From Trichodelitschia bisporula (Eukaryota > Ascomycota > Dothideomycetes > Phaeotrichales > Phaeotrichaceae): a DNA stretch of 64,000 nt. Positions 31,376 to 41,400 of the stretch are shown piece after piece. Both the position numbers and the translations under genes were made by a program. The notes beneath the pieces were generated by a model. That model was not told the origin of the DNA. It did not search any database and saw only the letters and a program-made list of their open reading frames with translations. Location of the stretch: positions 126,364 to 190,363 of the forward strand of contig ML996696.1 in the NCBI GenBank assembly GCA_010356995.1, in the 5' to 3' direction. Each line of letters opens with the position of its first letter. The first letter of the stretch is position 1.

Positions 31376-31462
31376 ATGATGGCGATGGACGATGGCGATG
31401 GATGATGGCGATGGATGATGGCGATGGATGATGGCGATGGATGATGGGGACGATGGCGATGA
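31376..31462. repeat. Short tandem repeat, about 13-bp unit (GGCGATGGATGAT)
   Basis: Four near-perfect units with degenerate flanks, in what would be the first exon of the candidate leftward transcript. Minus-strand translation gives His/Pro/Ser/Ile-rich peptide. Confidence 0.8.
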
Positions 31463-31706
31463 ACAACGAACTGGACCGCGCAGATCAGAACATACGAGAA
31501 TCAAAGCTTGCTGACGGCCAAATCGAACACCGAAATGGTAATGATGCATAGCGCAAAGGCCGAAAGACAGAACGAGCGGACTGAAAAGCAGCACTTGCTC
31601 CACAGCAAGAAGGCTTGAAAGATGAAAAGAGAAGAAGAGAGGAAAGGAGTGAAGCTGAAGTGAGGACTGCTGAGTGACTGATGTTCAACAGAGGACGGCC
31701 AGAGGG

Positions 31707-31720
31707 GGGTATATATACCC
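31707..31720 (-). promoter_or_regulatory. Palindromic TATA box
   Basis: GGGTATATATACCC is a perfect 14-bp palindrome. The CT-rich leader occurs only on its left side (minus strand), so leftward transcription towards the intron array is the likelier use. Confidence 0.55.
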
Positions 31721-31964
31721 TCTGTCGCAGCCGGTCATCAACAACCGCCTCAGGCCGAAGTCAACACCCCCTCTACGTAGTTGGAAGTCATCCTCGCCGG
31801 GAAGCAGAAAGCAGAGACCCGTGCGAGGAAGGCTGATGTCGTTCCAACAGGTAACCAGGTCCCTCAACTGGCACAGAGCGAATCGAACTGTCAGCCATCG
31901 ACCCAGATGTAGAAATCGGGATGACTATCGGACACACGGCTGGGAAGTGGCCAGCTCGCGGCCC

Positions 31965-32160
31965 TCCGTTTGGTAGTGAAGATCACTGGAGGTCGAAGGC
32001 GCCTATCATGTGCTCGGGGTAGGCTCGCTGTACGCAGTCTGGCAGTGGACATCACTGGGAGTCGACGGCCATCATGTTCTCGGGGTAGGCTTGCTGTACG
32101 CAGTCTGGCAGTGAGTAACACTGGAGGTTGAAGGCGCGCATCATGTCCTCGAGGCAAGCC
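31965..32160. repeat. Tandem repeat, about 66-bp unit, 2.7 copies
   Basis: TACGCAGTCTGGCAGTG recurs at 32031 and 32097, together with ATCATGTNCTCGGGGTAGGC. The period is a multiple of three. On the minus strand, 32166-31891 is open and gives a 22-residue repeat (LPREHDGRRLPVMSTARLRT). There is no splice or promoter evidence for a gene. Confidence 0.7.
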
Positions 32161-32446
32161 CATCACAACTGAGCGCGCTGGCCCGGTAGGGCAGTCGACC
32201 CCACTCGAACGCGCAGCCGCGTCAGCAGCCTCGTGGCAGCCAGATCAGAACCATCGCCCAGTCGCCACCCAGCTTAGGGGGAAGCAAGGCTGAAAAATCC
32301 GCTTCCCGATCCGAGACCAACTCACACAGTTCGTCACAAGTCGCAAGCCAGGCCCTGAGAAGTACAATTCTAGTCGAACTATTAGGTAGTGTCTACAGAC
32401 CTTTCGCCATCCGGTCTATCATCCTGCACAGTCCAGTCCAGTCCCA

Positions 32447-33272
32447 TCAGAGCTTCCCCATCAGCAGATTGCGAATCATCTCACGGGCCGTGATCCGAAT
32501 GGTGTGATAGAGCGAACCGACATCCAACGTCGAGAAGAACGCATCCGCGAACCCGAACGGCAACATGCCGGGGATGAAACCTGTTCCGTTAGCCTCTCTT
32601 CCCCAAAACAACCACAAAACCAAAGCCCAAACTCACCCTGCGCGAGCTCAATCGCCCAGCACCCCTCATGCATCTTATACTGCTTAACATCGCCCCGGCG
32701 GAGATGATGCACCGCCCCCTTCGGATACCTCTCCATCACCAAGCTGTTCGCCGTAGCCGCCCACTGCTCCCCCTCAATAATATGAAAGTAATCATCCGCA
32801 GTATGGCGCCCGCTATGTCCTTCCGTCCCCAGCGGCGTGCCAAACACAATCAGATACTCCGTAATACTCGCATGAAGCAAGTACATGCTGCCCATCGCGC
32901 CGCCCGCATTATTAAACACCCACTCGCCCTCATACGGCGATACCTGCGCACTGGAATTGTACGCCAGCGCCTCGGGCGTGCCGGCGTTGGGATGGTAGGG
33001 AAAGGGATCGATGTTGATGCTTTTTCCGTGGGTCTCACGCAGGCTCGTCGCGATGTGGTGCACCACGCCAGCCGTCGAATTGGGATACAACTCCATCGCC
33101 TCAAGGACCAGCTTGTGCATAGTCGGCGGATCGAAGATGTAGAACCGTGGCTACTTCGCGCGTTAGTATTATTCTTTCCAGGCAAAGGGCGACGCACCAT
33201 CAGCGGAGCAGAGAGGGAAATGAAGGCCACGAGCGCGGCAAAGGCCAGCGCGGCGCGTGAGAGGAAGGCCAT
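32447..33272 (-). CDS. ERG2: C-8 sterol isomerase
   Basis: ER membrane enzyme of ergosterol synthesis that moves the sterol double bond from C8(9) to C7(8); homologous to the mammalian sigma-1 receptor. Exons 33272-33198, 33150-32637 and 32580-32447 join over introns of 47 and 56 nt, giving 240 residues. An N-terminal membrane helix (AALAFAALVAFISLSA) is followed by RFYIFDPPTMHKLVLEAM, HPNAGTPEAL, GEWVFNNAGGAMGSMYLLHA, TEYLIVFGTPLGTEGHSGRH and DDYFHIIEGEQWAA. The tail carries WAIELAQGFIPGMLPFGFAD, which appears only after the second intron is removed. Length and motifs match the family. It is a single-copy housekeeping gene at the right edge of the repeat region. Confidence 0.95.
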
Positions 33273-34067
33273 TGCGACGCGAGTGGGATGGACAGAAGGC
33301 TGCCCGGTGGAGAATGGGAAGGTGGTGTACGTTTGCCAGACTGTGTTACAGTGATGGCAGTTGCTATCTCGTTAGTATTTATCGCGCCTGGTCGCGCAGG
33401 CCATCCCTGGCGTTAGACCCTTGGACCCTCTTGGCGCGGCGCTGCATGCAGGGAATTCAAGCCTGCGGTTGGACGGCAGGATCGGGCACGGATTCGGAGG
33501 CGTCGTTCAATGCCGTACCATTTTTTGGTGGCTGGCCGGTGATGCATCCGGAGCCGAGAGGCACGTGTAGTCGCAATGCTGGCGCGTTCAGGCTAGGGGT
33601 TGGAAGAAGAGCAGCTTCTCTAAGGATTGTGGACAGTTAAGTTTGGTGTCAGCACACTTTTCCGGTGAGTTACTCGTAACTTCACTTCCCAACGATTTGC
33701 TCCGCGTTGCAGTATCGAAGTCGCATGGGGGTCCGGTCCTCGCGGCGGGGAATAGCATCCACTGCGAGCCCTGCCTTGCAAAAGCATGACCAAGAGAGGA
33801 GCATTCCGGCGAGGAACATGCGTTTGGTCCGATGCCAGTTTTAACAAGACATAGAGCATCATTCCCGGCGGTATCGGAGCCCAGTATGTCCACATCGCCA
33901 TCCGTAAATTGGATCCCTACCCAAGGTCGGCAGGCCGTCGATTGATACAATGTCACCAGCACGTTTCACCATCACGGCAAGACAAGTTCAGGCGGAAACA
34001 CCTTTATTTGTACACAATAACATTCATGGTATCATCACCATCATTTCTATTCATCTCCCATCAGCAT
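33273..34067. other. Intergenic region upstream of ERG2
   Basis: No gene is supported. It should contain the ERG2 promoter (adjacent to 33273) and the 3' flank of the HSP9/12-like gene. I did not see an unambiguous sterol-response element. Confidence 0.4.
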
Positions 34068-34391
34068 CTAGTGCTTGTCAAGCCCGAGCGCGTTCTTGGT
34101 CTTGTCGAGGATGCTCTCGCCAGTGCCGCCGTGCACATGCTCGTCCTTGGAGCGGCCCATCTTGTCGCTGACGGACTGCGACGTGCTCTTGGAGTCGTCA
34201 GGCTGCAGGCCGCGGGCAACGCGGTCGCCGGCGCCAGTGACGGTCTCGCCCATCTTGTCGATGGTCGACCTGGACATTGTCAGCTACCACTGTGATGAAA
34301 TAGTGCTCAGAAGCGGAACTCACTTGGTGGAGTCGGGCTGGAGGCTCTCCTTGGCCTTGTCACCGAAATCCTTGCGGCCGAGATCAGACAT
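34068..34391 (-). CDS. HSP9/HSP12-family stress protein (AWH11-like)
   Basis: A small, highly charged, intrinsically disordered protein of 89 residues. Family members accumulate in stress and stationary phase and bind membranes by forming amphipathic helices. Exon 1 (34391-34324) and exon 2 (34269-34068) join over a 54-nt intron (GTGAGT donor, GCTGAC branch point). Family motifs are MSDLGRKDFGDKAKESLQPD at the N-terminus, a second QPDDSKS repeat, VSDKMGRSKDEHVHGGTGES and the tail KTKNALGLDKH. The promoter carries four CCCCT stress elements. Highly likely to be a general stress-response gene. Confidence 0.93.
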
Positions 34392-34509
34392 GTTGATTGA
34401 GGTTGGTTGTAAAAGGGTTGAAAGTGTGAGTGTTTGGCTTGTAGGTTGTAGTGAGGAAGCTGAGTTGAGTTGCGGTTGATGGTCGTTTGAACAGCGCTGC
34501 TCTCTGTCC

Positions 34510-34595
34510 CTTATATCCCCCTCCCGAGACCCCTACGTCATCGGTCAGACCCGCTCCTTCCCAAACTCCCATTACCCCTCAGCCCCTCAGCCCCT
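34510..34595 (-). promoter_or_regulatory. STRE cluster and TATA of the HSP9/12-like gene
   Basis: CCCCT (AGGGG on the gene strand) occurs at 34530-34534, 34575-34579, 34583-34587 and 34591-34595; the last three are spaced 8 bp apart. A TATAT element lies at about 34512, 120 nt upstream of the ATG. In yeasts and moulds CCCCT is bound by Msn2/4-type zinc-finger activators. That fits the gene, but binding here is inferred. Confidence 0.6.
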
Positions 34596-34599
34596 CAGC

Positions 34600-35435
34600 C
34601 AAAGTGCATGTGCAAGCGGGCCCCCGCATCACTGCCTTGGTCAACGACTGCCCAACCACTTACGCCAGCCTCGTTCGGGCCTCCAGTGCAGCGCCTGACC
34701 TGAAGGAACCAACGAGCGATCAAGGGGTTACGAGCATGCCAACGCCGCTTCTAGCCTCATGCACTGCGTGCGGTACGTAGATTGGACCCATCTCCAGAAC
34801 GAGCTCAGCCGGGCTATTGAGCCTGGATCATGGGGCCTGTGGCCTGTAGCCATATAACGTCATCGGCATGTGGGGTTTGCCATGTCGGAGCAATGGCATT
34901 GCGAGCACCAATGGCATGGGAAGGCACGATCTGCAGGTACCTGGCCTGCTGGTTTAAAGACGCGAAAAAGCTTGCGTCATGGGCCATTCGCCGCTTTGTT
35001 TGGCGTTTACGTTGCGGCAATTTGGGGTGCAACTTGGAGCTAGGGAACTGGCCATGCAGAATGCACAATGGGTGTTTGCGGAGCCCTCCCCGTTTGCGTG
35101 CAGTGGCAGCTCGTTGTTACCAAGGTTCGGTGGTACGCTCATGGACAAGCATCGCGGGGCGCGAATCCCAATTCGACGGGCCCTGACATCATCCCCGCGC
35201 CCTTGCGGTAAGGTTATACCAACCGCGCTAGTCTGCATCAGGAAGCCAATTACATCATAGCTTCCACTCTTACGTGCGGGGTGACTACAGCCGCAAGCGG
35301 GGGCTGTCCAACTCCAATCTCCAAACATCTCACAGCACTAGTCTCACACTCCGTTGTCCAATAGACACCGCTCCGAATTCATCCGCCCACGTCTCCCCCC
35401 CACATCCCGGCTTCCTGTCATCCCAGGACCCAGAC
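34600..35435. other. Intergenic region without a supported gene
   Basis: No frame has family features. The final 80 bp are C-rich leader of the Nif3-like gene. Confidence 0.4.
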
Positions 35436-35847
35436 ATGGCTACCACCGTTCCCCGTTTCAAGCTCGTCTTCTTCACACCAGTGCCTGCGGCAACGCCATG
35501 CAAGGCTGCCGTTTTCGCTACGGGGGCGGGACGTATCGGGTCGTACTATGAATGTGCGTTTACAACCCAGGGTGTTGGGCAGTTCCGTCCCGGCGACGTT
35601 ACCAATCCGGCTACTGGGAAAGTCAGGGTTACGGAGACTGTACCGGTGCCGGAACTCAAGATAGAGATGGTTTGTTATGAGGACGAGGGCGTCAGGATGG
35701 CGATTGCCGCGCTGAAGGAGTGAGTACTGTGCTGTATTTCGGCTTCATTGTTGTTCGAGGTAAGGGGACTTTAGTGGGACTGATCAGGGCCGAACTCATC
35801 CAGATGAGGAGCCGGCCTATGACGTCTACCGTATGGAGGACTTCTAG
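35436..35847 (+). CDS. Stand-alone Nif3/YqfO-type (CutA-like) domain protein
   Basis: A small protein of about 118 residues with the pattern of the fungal Nif3-like family: PRFKLVFFTPVPAATPCKAA, then GAGRIGSYYECAFTTQGVGQ, FRPGDVTNPATGKV and, at the end, THPDEEPAYDVYRMEDF. Exon 1 (35436-35719) stops at a GTGAGT donor. The acceptor at 35773-35774 (TTTAG) restores the conserved C-terminus in frame but inserts about seven residues. The stronger-looking CAG at 35787 would shift the frame. Without splicing the protein ends at ALKE. Biochemical role is unknown; the domain is structurally related to PII/CutA folds. Confidence 0.72.
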
Positions 35848-36421
35848 TGCTGGGATGGATCCAGTGGGGAGGACGATGTGGGAATGCGTGATATTGATGA
35901 CTTGAACACTCGTGGTATGAAGCATGATATGGAGTTCCGGTGGGGTTTAGCCATTAGATGGGGATAACGATGAACGAACAAACCATCCGACTCAACCACA
36001 GCTGCTCTGCCTCCGTTCCGCTGTGGTTAAGTTGAATGTCTTATTCCACCCTAGCACGGTTCGAATGGCCGAGCCCTCTAGTCAAAAACCGTCGAGATGA
36101 GATATCTCGTCTAGAAAATGTCGAAATGAGCAGCCGCTCTCCTTTCATCCTCGCATGTGCGAAGGGACGAAGGAATCGTCATCTCGCTGAAGCTGAGAAG
36201 ATTTTGACGGCAACCTATTGATGTGGCAACGCATGCAGTTTCATCCTTCCCGAGCCGTGACGGTATGCTACTAATTCTCTCATCAAAAATGAGTTGGGAC
36301 ATTCCCTTTCATCCTGCTGGCCTCAAGACGAATCGAGCCGTCACCCAATTGATGTCGAGATGAGTGCAAACTTCCACCTGAACTCGAATCAAAGCAGGTC
36401 ATTGACTGCTCGAACATACCA
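35848..36421. other. Intergenic region without a supported gene
   Basis: No motif-bearing frame was seen. A degenerate pair of GTCGARATGAG words is at about 36090 and 36120, and another at 36353. Confidence 0.4.
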
Positions 36422-37957
36422 CTAGCTCTCCGAAGCCTTCTCCTCCTCATACTTGTCTAGCACTTGACTCAGCACCTCCTCCACCACCGCTCCTTCCCTC
36501 TCTACTTCAACCTGCCAATTCGCCACCGCTAACCGTACCGCCGTCTCCCCCTCCCATACCGTACCCGACACATAGATACGGCCTGTAGCATTAATCCTAC
36601 GCGCAAGGCTCTTGTCCAGCTCTTCATCCCTTGCGCGGAACAAGACAATCATGAAGATATCCCCCCTCTCCCCGCCTCTCGGCAGCAACTCATACCCCTT
36701 ACTCCCCTCAATCCACGCCGCAACCCGTCTCGCCAACCCAATCTGCCGAAACACCATCTCAGAATACCCACTCCCGCCATACGCCAGCAGGGTTGCGTAA
36801 ACCGGCAGTGCCCTGAAACGCCGACTATTCTCGATGCCGATGTTGAGAGGCGAGGGCACGGTCGGCCCGCTCGATGCAGGCGGAGTGAGGTACGCAGCGG
36901 CGTTGGCGAGCATGCGTGAAGCGAGGGCCAGGTGCTTGGAGAAGAAGAAACCACAGTCGTACGGCACGTTGAGTAGCTTGTGCGCGTCGCCAGTTATGCT
37001 GTCAGCGAGCTCCTCGGCATAGGACCGGTGGATAGCGGGGTAAGTGGAGGGGTGCAGAATGCGGGCCATAAGGCCAAAGGCTGGGTTGAGGTCTCAGTAC
37101 GCGGTCAAAGCGAGAGCAGAAAGGTAGGGATGGTAAGAAGGAGACAAACCCCCATCAGCATGCAGCCAGGCCCCAAACTCATCGCACGCCGCCCGCACCG
37201 CATACACGTCCTCAGGCGCCGTGTCCAAATACCCCGTATTCACCTCTCCCGCCCCGAGGCACACGATTGAACCCACGCCCTCACGCCCCAGCTCCGCTCG
37301 CAGCTTTTTGATATCCACCCTCCACGGTGCCCCATCGCGCGCCACGTCCACGATATTCGCCCGCCCGAGACCCGCAATACTCACCGCTTTCGCAACGCTC
37401 GAGTGCGGCATAGCACTCAGCACACGGATCTCGTCCAATCCAGCGAGGCGCATAGCCTTCACCAGGCCATGATCGGTGACAGAAACCTCGACGCCCTTAC
37501 GCCGCGCCGCCTCCTCAACCACCCAGTCGCGCCCCAGCGTGAGGCCGATGACATTACTCGCCGTAGCGCCGGTGGTGAAAGTGCGGTGTGTGAACACCTC
37601 GGGGTCAAAGTCGAGCAGGTCGCACAGGAGGTCCAGTGCCGCAGCTTCGACTTCCGTTGCGATGCTCTCGGCTGGCAGATGGACGGCCACGCTATAATCC
37701 CAGGCTGTAACGAGTGAGTCGGCGGCGCGGGCGGCGGGCGTGGCGCCCCCGGTTATGAAGCCGAAGTAGCGTGGGGAGACGCTGCTTGCTGGGACAGCGG
37801 GTGCGATGTCGGATTCCAGGTGTTTGAGAGTCGCGTCTAGGCCGAGAGGGGTGGAAGGCAGGGTGTGGTGCAGCGTGGTGCGGGCGTGATTGAGGGAGGG
37901 GGTAGTTGGGAGAACTAGGGCTGGTGGAGTGCTGGTTGTGTCCATTGCGGTTGTCAT
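36422..37957 (-). CDS. Pyridoxal-phosphate-dependent group II decarboxylase
   Basis: Fold type I PLP enzyme of the aromatic-L-amino-acid/glutamate decarboxylase group, 488 residues. Exons 37957-37150 and 37080-36422 are separated by a 69-nt intron. Splicing restores WLHADGAFGL, the conserved block with the Asp that contacts the PLP pyridine nitrogen. Other motifs are SPRYFGFITGGATPAA, TTGATASNVIGL, GEVNTGYLDT and the PLP lysine in DAHKLLNVPYDCGFFF. The C-terminal domain is complete. The ATG at 37957 has an alternative in frame at 37945. The true substrate cannot be told from sequence. It is divergent from the RecQ gene, 454 bp away. Confidence 0.88.
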
Positions 37958-38411
37958 AGGAGTTCTAGATAGACGGTGAGTAATGTAGAGATGTGATACG
38001 GGAGTGGTGATGTTTTATAAACACGGAAAGGGGAAGGACTCGAAAAACTCGAAGACTCAAATTGACCGATGGGAGCTGTCCTAATGTAAAGCCGTTGACT
38101 CACGACCCCGCCATTCCACAAGTGCTTATTATCCCGTACAGTTCGTATGCACACACGGCACATCACCCCGCGGCGTCTGTGAAGGTGGAGTCACTAATCA
38201 CTCCGGACTCGGGGGGCGCTTTGCGGGATCAATCAAAATCTCTCATCCCGGGTCTACAGCCTTGGCGTAAACCCGGGCCGACGCGTCTATCGCGCGGCTC
38301 GCCCAGTGAACATCAACTCCCTCAACCCCAAAAAAGCGCCACCAGCAAGCGACACCACCACAACGAACTCCGGCCACCCGCTCACTTACCCACCAAACAT
38401 GGTCCATCTCC
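37958..38411. promoter_or_regulatory. Divergent intergenic region between PLP decarboxylase and RecQ
   Basis: A 454-bp interval between two divergent ATGs. It must hold both promoters. No specific site stands out. Confidence 0.4.
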
Positions 38412-41400
38412 ATGTCTAGAACGTCGAATAACCTCAAACCGCACCTCGACTGGCTCCTCACCTCCCGCCCCGTCGTTCCTCCGCCCCCGCTCGTGCCCTC
38501 CGCCATCCCCGATAGCTCGGCCTCCAGCTCGCAGAATGCGACGGGCCTTGAGGCGGTGACGATAAATTTCGCTGGGCTTTCTGGAGGAGAGGATAGACGC
38601 GTGCGCACACCGTCGCCTTCGCGCTCGCAACCTGCGCTCCAGCGCACGCCGCAGATGGCGAGGTTGCGCACGGCGCTCAGTTCGGCGAGCAAGCCGCGGC
38701 TCCTCAGCGAAGATGGCATACCCAATGGGCAGAATTCGCCGTGTATGACCTCCCGTCCTTTCATAATAGTACCACTAACCCCTCCAGCACGATCAACAGT
38801 CAAAAACACTCTCCCGTTGACGACTACGTCCGTGAACCCGCGCGTTACCCGCTCACGGCGGAATATCGACATGTCGCATGTAGAGGCTGTCGATCTGACG
38901 GACGACCCAACGCCTATAGAAAACTTTCGGTCGACTCGGAAGCGCAAGAGTGACGAGATGGACAACCTTACGCGTACGAAGTCCCCGCGTCCTGCGTCCC
39001 GTACCGCTCCCATAGAGGACAAGTACGCAGGCTTCACATCGATTGAGGAAGTCATATACCCGTCCGACCCTCCTCCTTCGTACCATACTGCCACCCATGA
39101 TTCCTCACGGAAAATGAGGACGGCTGCTCCTCCCGCTGTTCCGTCGACATCGGGTTCTGTACCTCTGGTAAAAGAGACGCCAAGGAAGGGGCGTGCGGGG
39201 TATGAGGAGTCTGCCCAGGACACCGTGACTGAGGTCACGCGCAAACGGAAGGAACTTCAGCGGACGGAATCCGAGATCTCGCATAGTGATGTCCGGCCGG
39301 CGCGGCGGAGACAAACCATCCCCAATTCTGAAGATGACGCGGTGCTTGTCGAAGATTCGGATGCGGAAAATGAGATCAGCAAGAACGCGGACGAGAGCGG
39401 GCTTATTGAGGACTCGGATCTGATGATCGGAGATGAAATCTCACATGCAGCACTCAACTCGTTCAAGACGCTGGACCTCGTTGCTGGCGATACTTCGGAG
39501 CTCTTTGTAGATGCGGACGAGACGCTGCCCGATGTCAACGAGAACTCGGTAATGACTATTCCAGACGAGCCGGAGTTCTCGAAGCCGGCAATACCTAATC
39601 TGCTTCCCACCGAATCCGCGCCTCCCCTCAGCTCTTGTTCAGCCTCAAACCCGGAGCTGCAGAGCATCGTCGACGCCTTTGTCAAGTGGACGGATCACGA
39701 GCTCAATGCCTACACGGAGCACCTGTCCAAAGAGCGCAAGGTGCTCGTCGCTCAAGTATGTGCGGCCCTGGAAAACGACAGCTTCGTGCCGCCCGAGATC
39801 CAATCTCAACTCAGCGCGAACAAGGAGAAACAGAAGGCAGTTGAGCAACTCGGTTTTCTTCGCATAGAGCACAGGAACCATGTTCAGCGTAAGGCCGAGC
39901 TGCGTGCCCGCTCTATGCATCTGTTTGAGGAGGGTATGGACCTGTCGAGCGCCGAAAAGGCGGAGAATGCCTCCGTCACTTCTGCGCTCAAGGCGACGCA
40001 AGATGCCATTCACTCCACCCTGCAGACCGCTGGCCTCATCAATGGCGCTAACATGCTCGTTGCACCTCCGAAATCATCCGTCATTGTACACTCGACACAA
40101 GCAACCCCCGCTCCTCCGCTCCTTTACTCCATCTCCGCCCCCATACAGAGCGTCCACCTAACCCAGATGATCCCCCAGAGCCCACAGAGTCCCTCTAAGC
40201 GATCTCAGCCTTCTCGCATACAGACAACTAACGTAAACCGGAGCTACCAAGCAGGCGATCGGATCCGGTTCTCGCCTACAAAACCCGTAAAGTCCGCCAG
40301 GCAGGCCAATCCATTCTACACAGACCGCGTACCGTCCCCTCCCATCTTTGACCTCGATAATATTGAAGATGAGCCGCAGTTTGCCGGCGTCATGGGTTCC
40401 CCGCCTCGCCAGGTGGGGCTGAATTCCGATTTTTTGGATGAGGATCTCGATGAGGAGGAGATGATCCGCGCGGCTGAGAGCGTGGAGATGATGCCTCGCT
40501 TTGGTGTCATGGGATCGTCTCAGGGAGCCTACCAGGCGAACTCAACCGTCCAGACCTCTGCGTATCAATCACATCCCGGGTTCCAGTCAAATGCTGGGTA
40601 CCAGTCCAATGCCGGGTACCAGTCCAATTCGAATTCGATATTCCAAACGAATCAGAATTATCAGTCGAATCAAGGCTATTCTAATTCCGGTTACCAGTCA
40701 AATGGCGGGTATCAATCCAACTCGGGGCCGTCGTATCCGGCGCCATATCAGTCTACCCCGACGTATTCGACTCAGAAGCCAATGGGGTCGATGGCACCCT
40801 CCAAAACTATGCCAAACAACACACAAAAGCCCCCAACGCCGAAGAAAGCGGAGCTCAGCTACCCCTGGTCCAACGATGTCAAGACTGTTCTACGCGACAT
40901 CTTCGGACTTCGTGGCTTCCGCCAACATCAACTGGAAGCCATCAACTCGACGCTCGCAGGCAAAGACACCTTCGTCCTGATGCCCACTGGCGGCGGCAAG
41001 TCGCTCTGCTACCAGCTGCCTGCTGTCGTCCAGTCCGGTCGCACCAAGGGCGTCACGATCGTAATCTCGCCGTTGCTCAGCTTGATGGAGGATCAGATCA
41101 GCCATCTCAAGGCTCTGGACATCCAGGCGTTTCTCATCAATGGCGAGTCCAAGGCCGAGGAGCGCCGCGAGCTCATGAACCACCTGCGCCGCTACGACGT
41201 CGAGCAGTACATCCAGCTGCTCTACGTGACCCCCGAGATGCTGAGTAAGAATATGGCAATGATCCGCGAATTCGAGGGTCTGCATCAGCGTGGCCGTCTG
41301 GCGCGCATTGTCATCGACGAAGCGCACTGCGTCAGTCAGTGGGGCCACGACTTCCGTCCGGATTACAAGGCGCTAGGACAAGTGCGGCAACGTTTCCCGG

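Larger units (their letters stand above)
30241..31690 (-). ncRNA. Candidate spliced transcription unit across the intron array
   Basis: A palindromic TATA box at 31707-31720 points leftwards and is followed, 40-90 nt on, by a pyrimidine-rich stretch typical of fungal leaders, then by the intron array. An ATG-led frame in the first exon (MHHYHFGVRFG...) meets a stop in exon 2 after splicing. The last exon (30411-30241) can encode a hydrophobic stretch (VAPGYIVTVLSLWPAYLM) ending at a TGA, in phase with exon 5. I see no continuous protein over all six exons, so a spliced non-coding or decayed coding RNA is the safer reading. Expression is inferred only. Confidence 0.35.
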
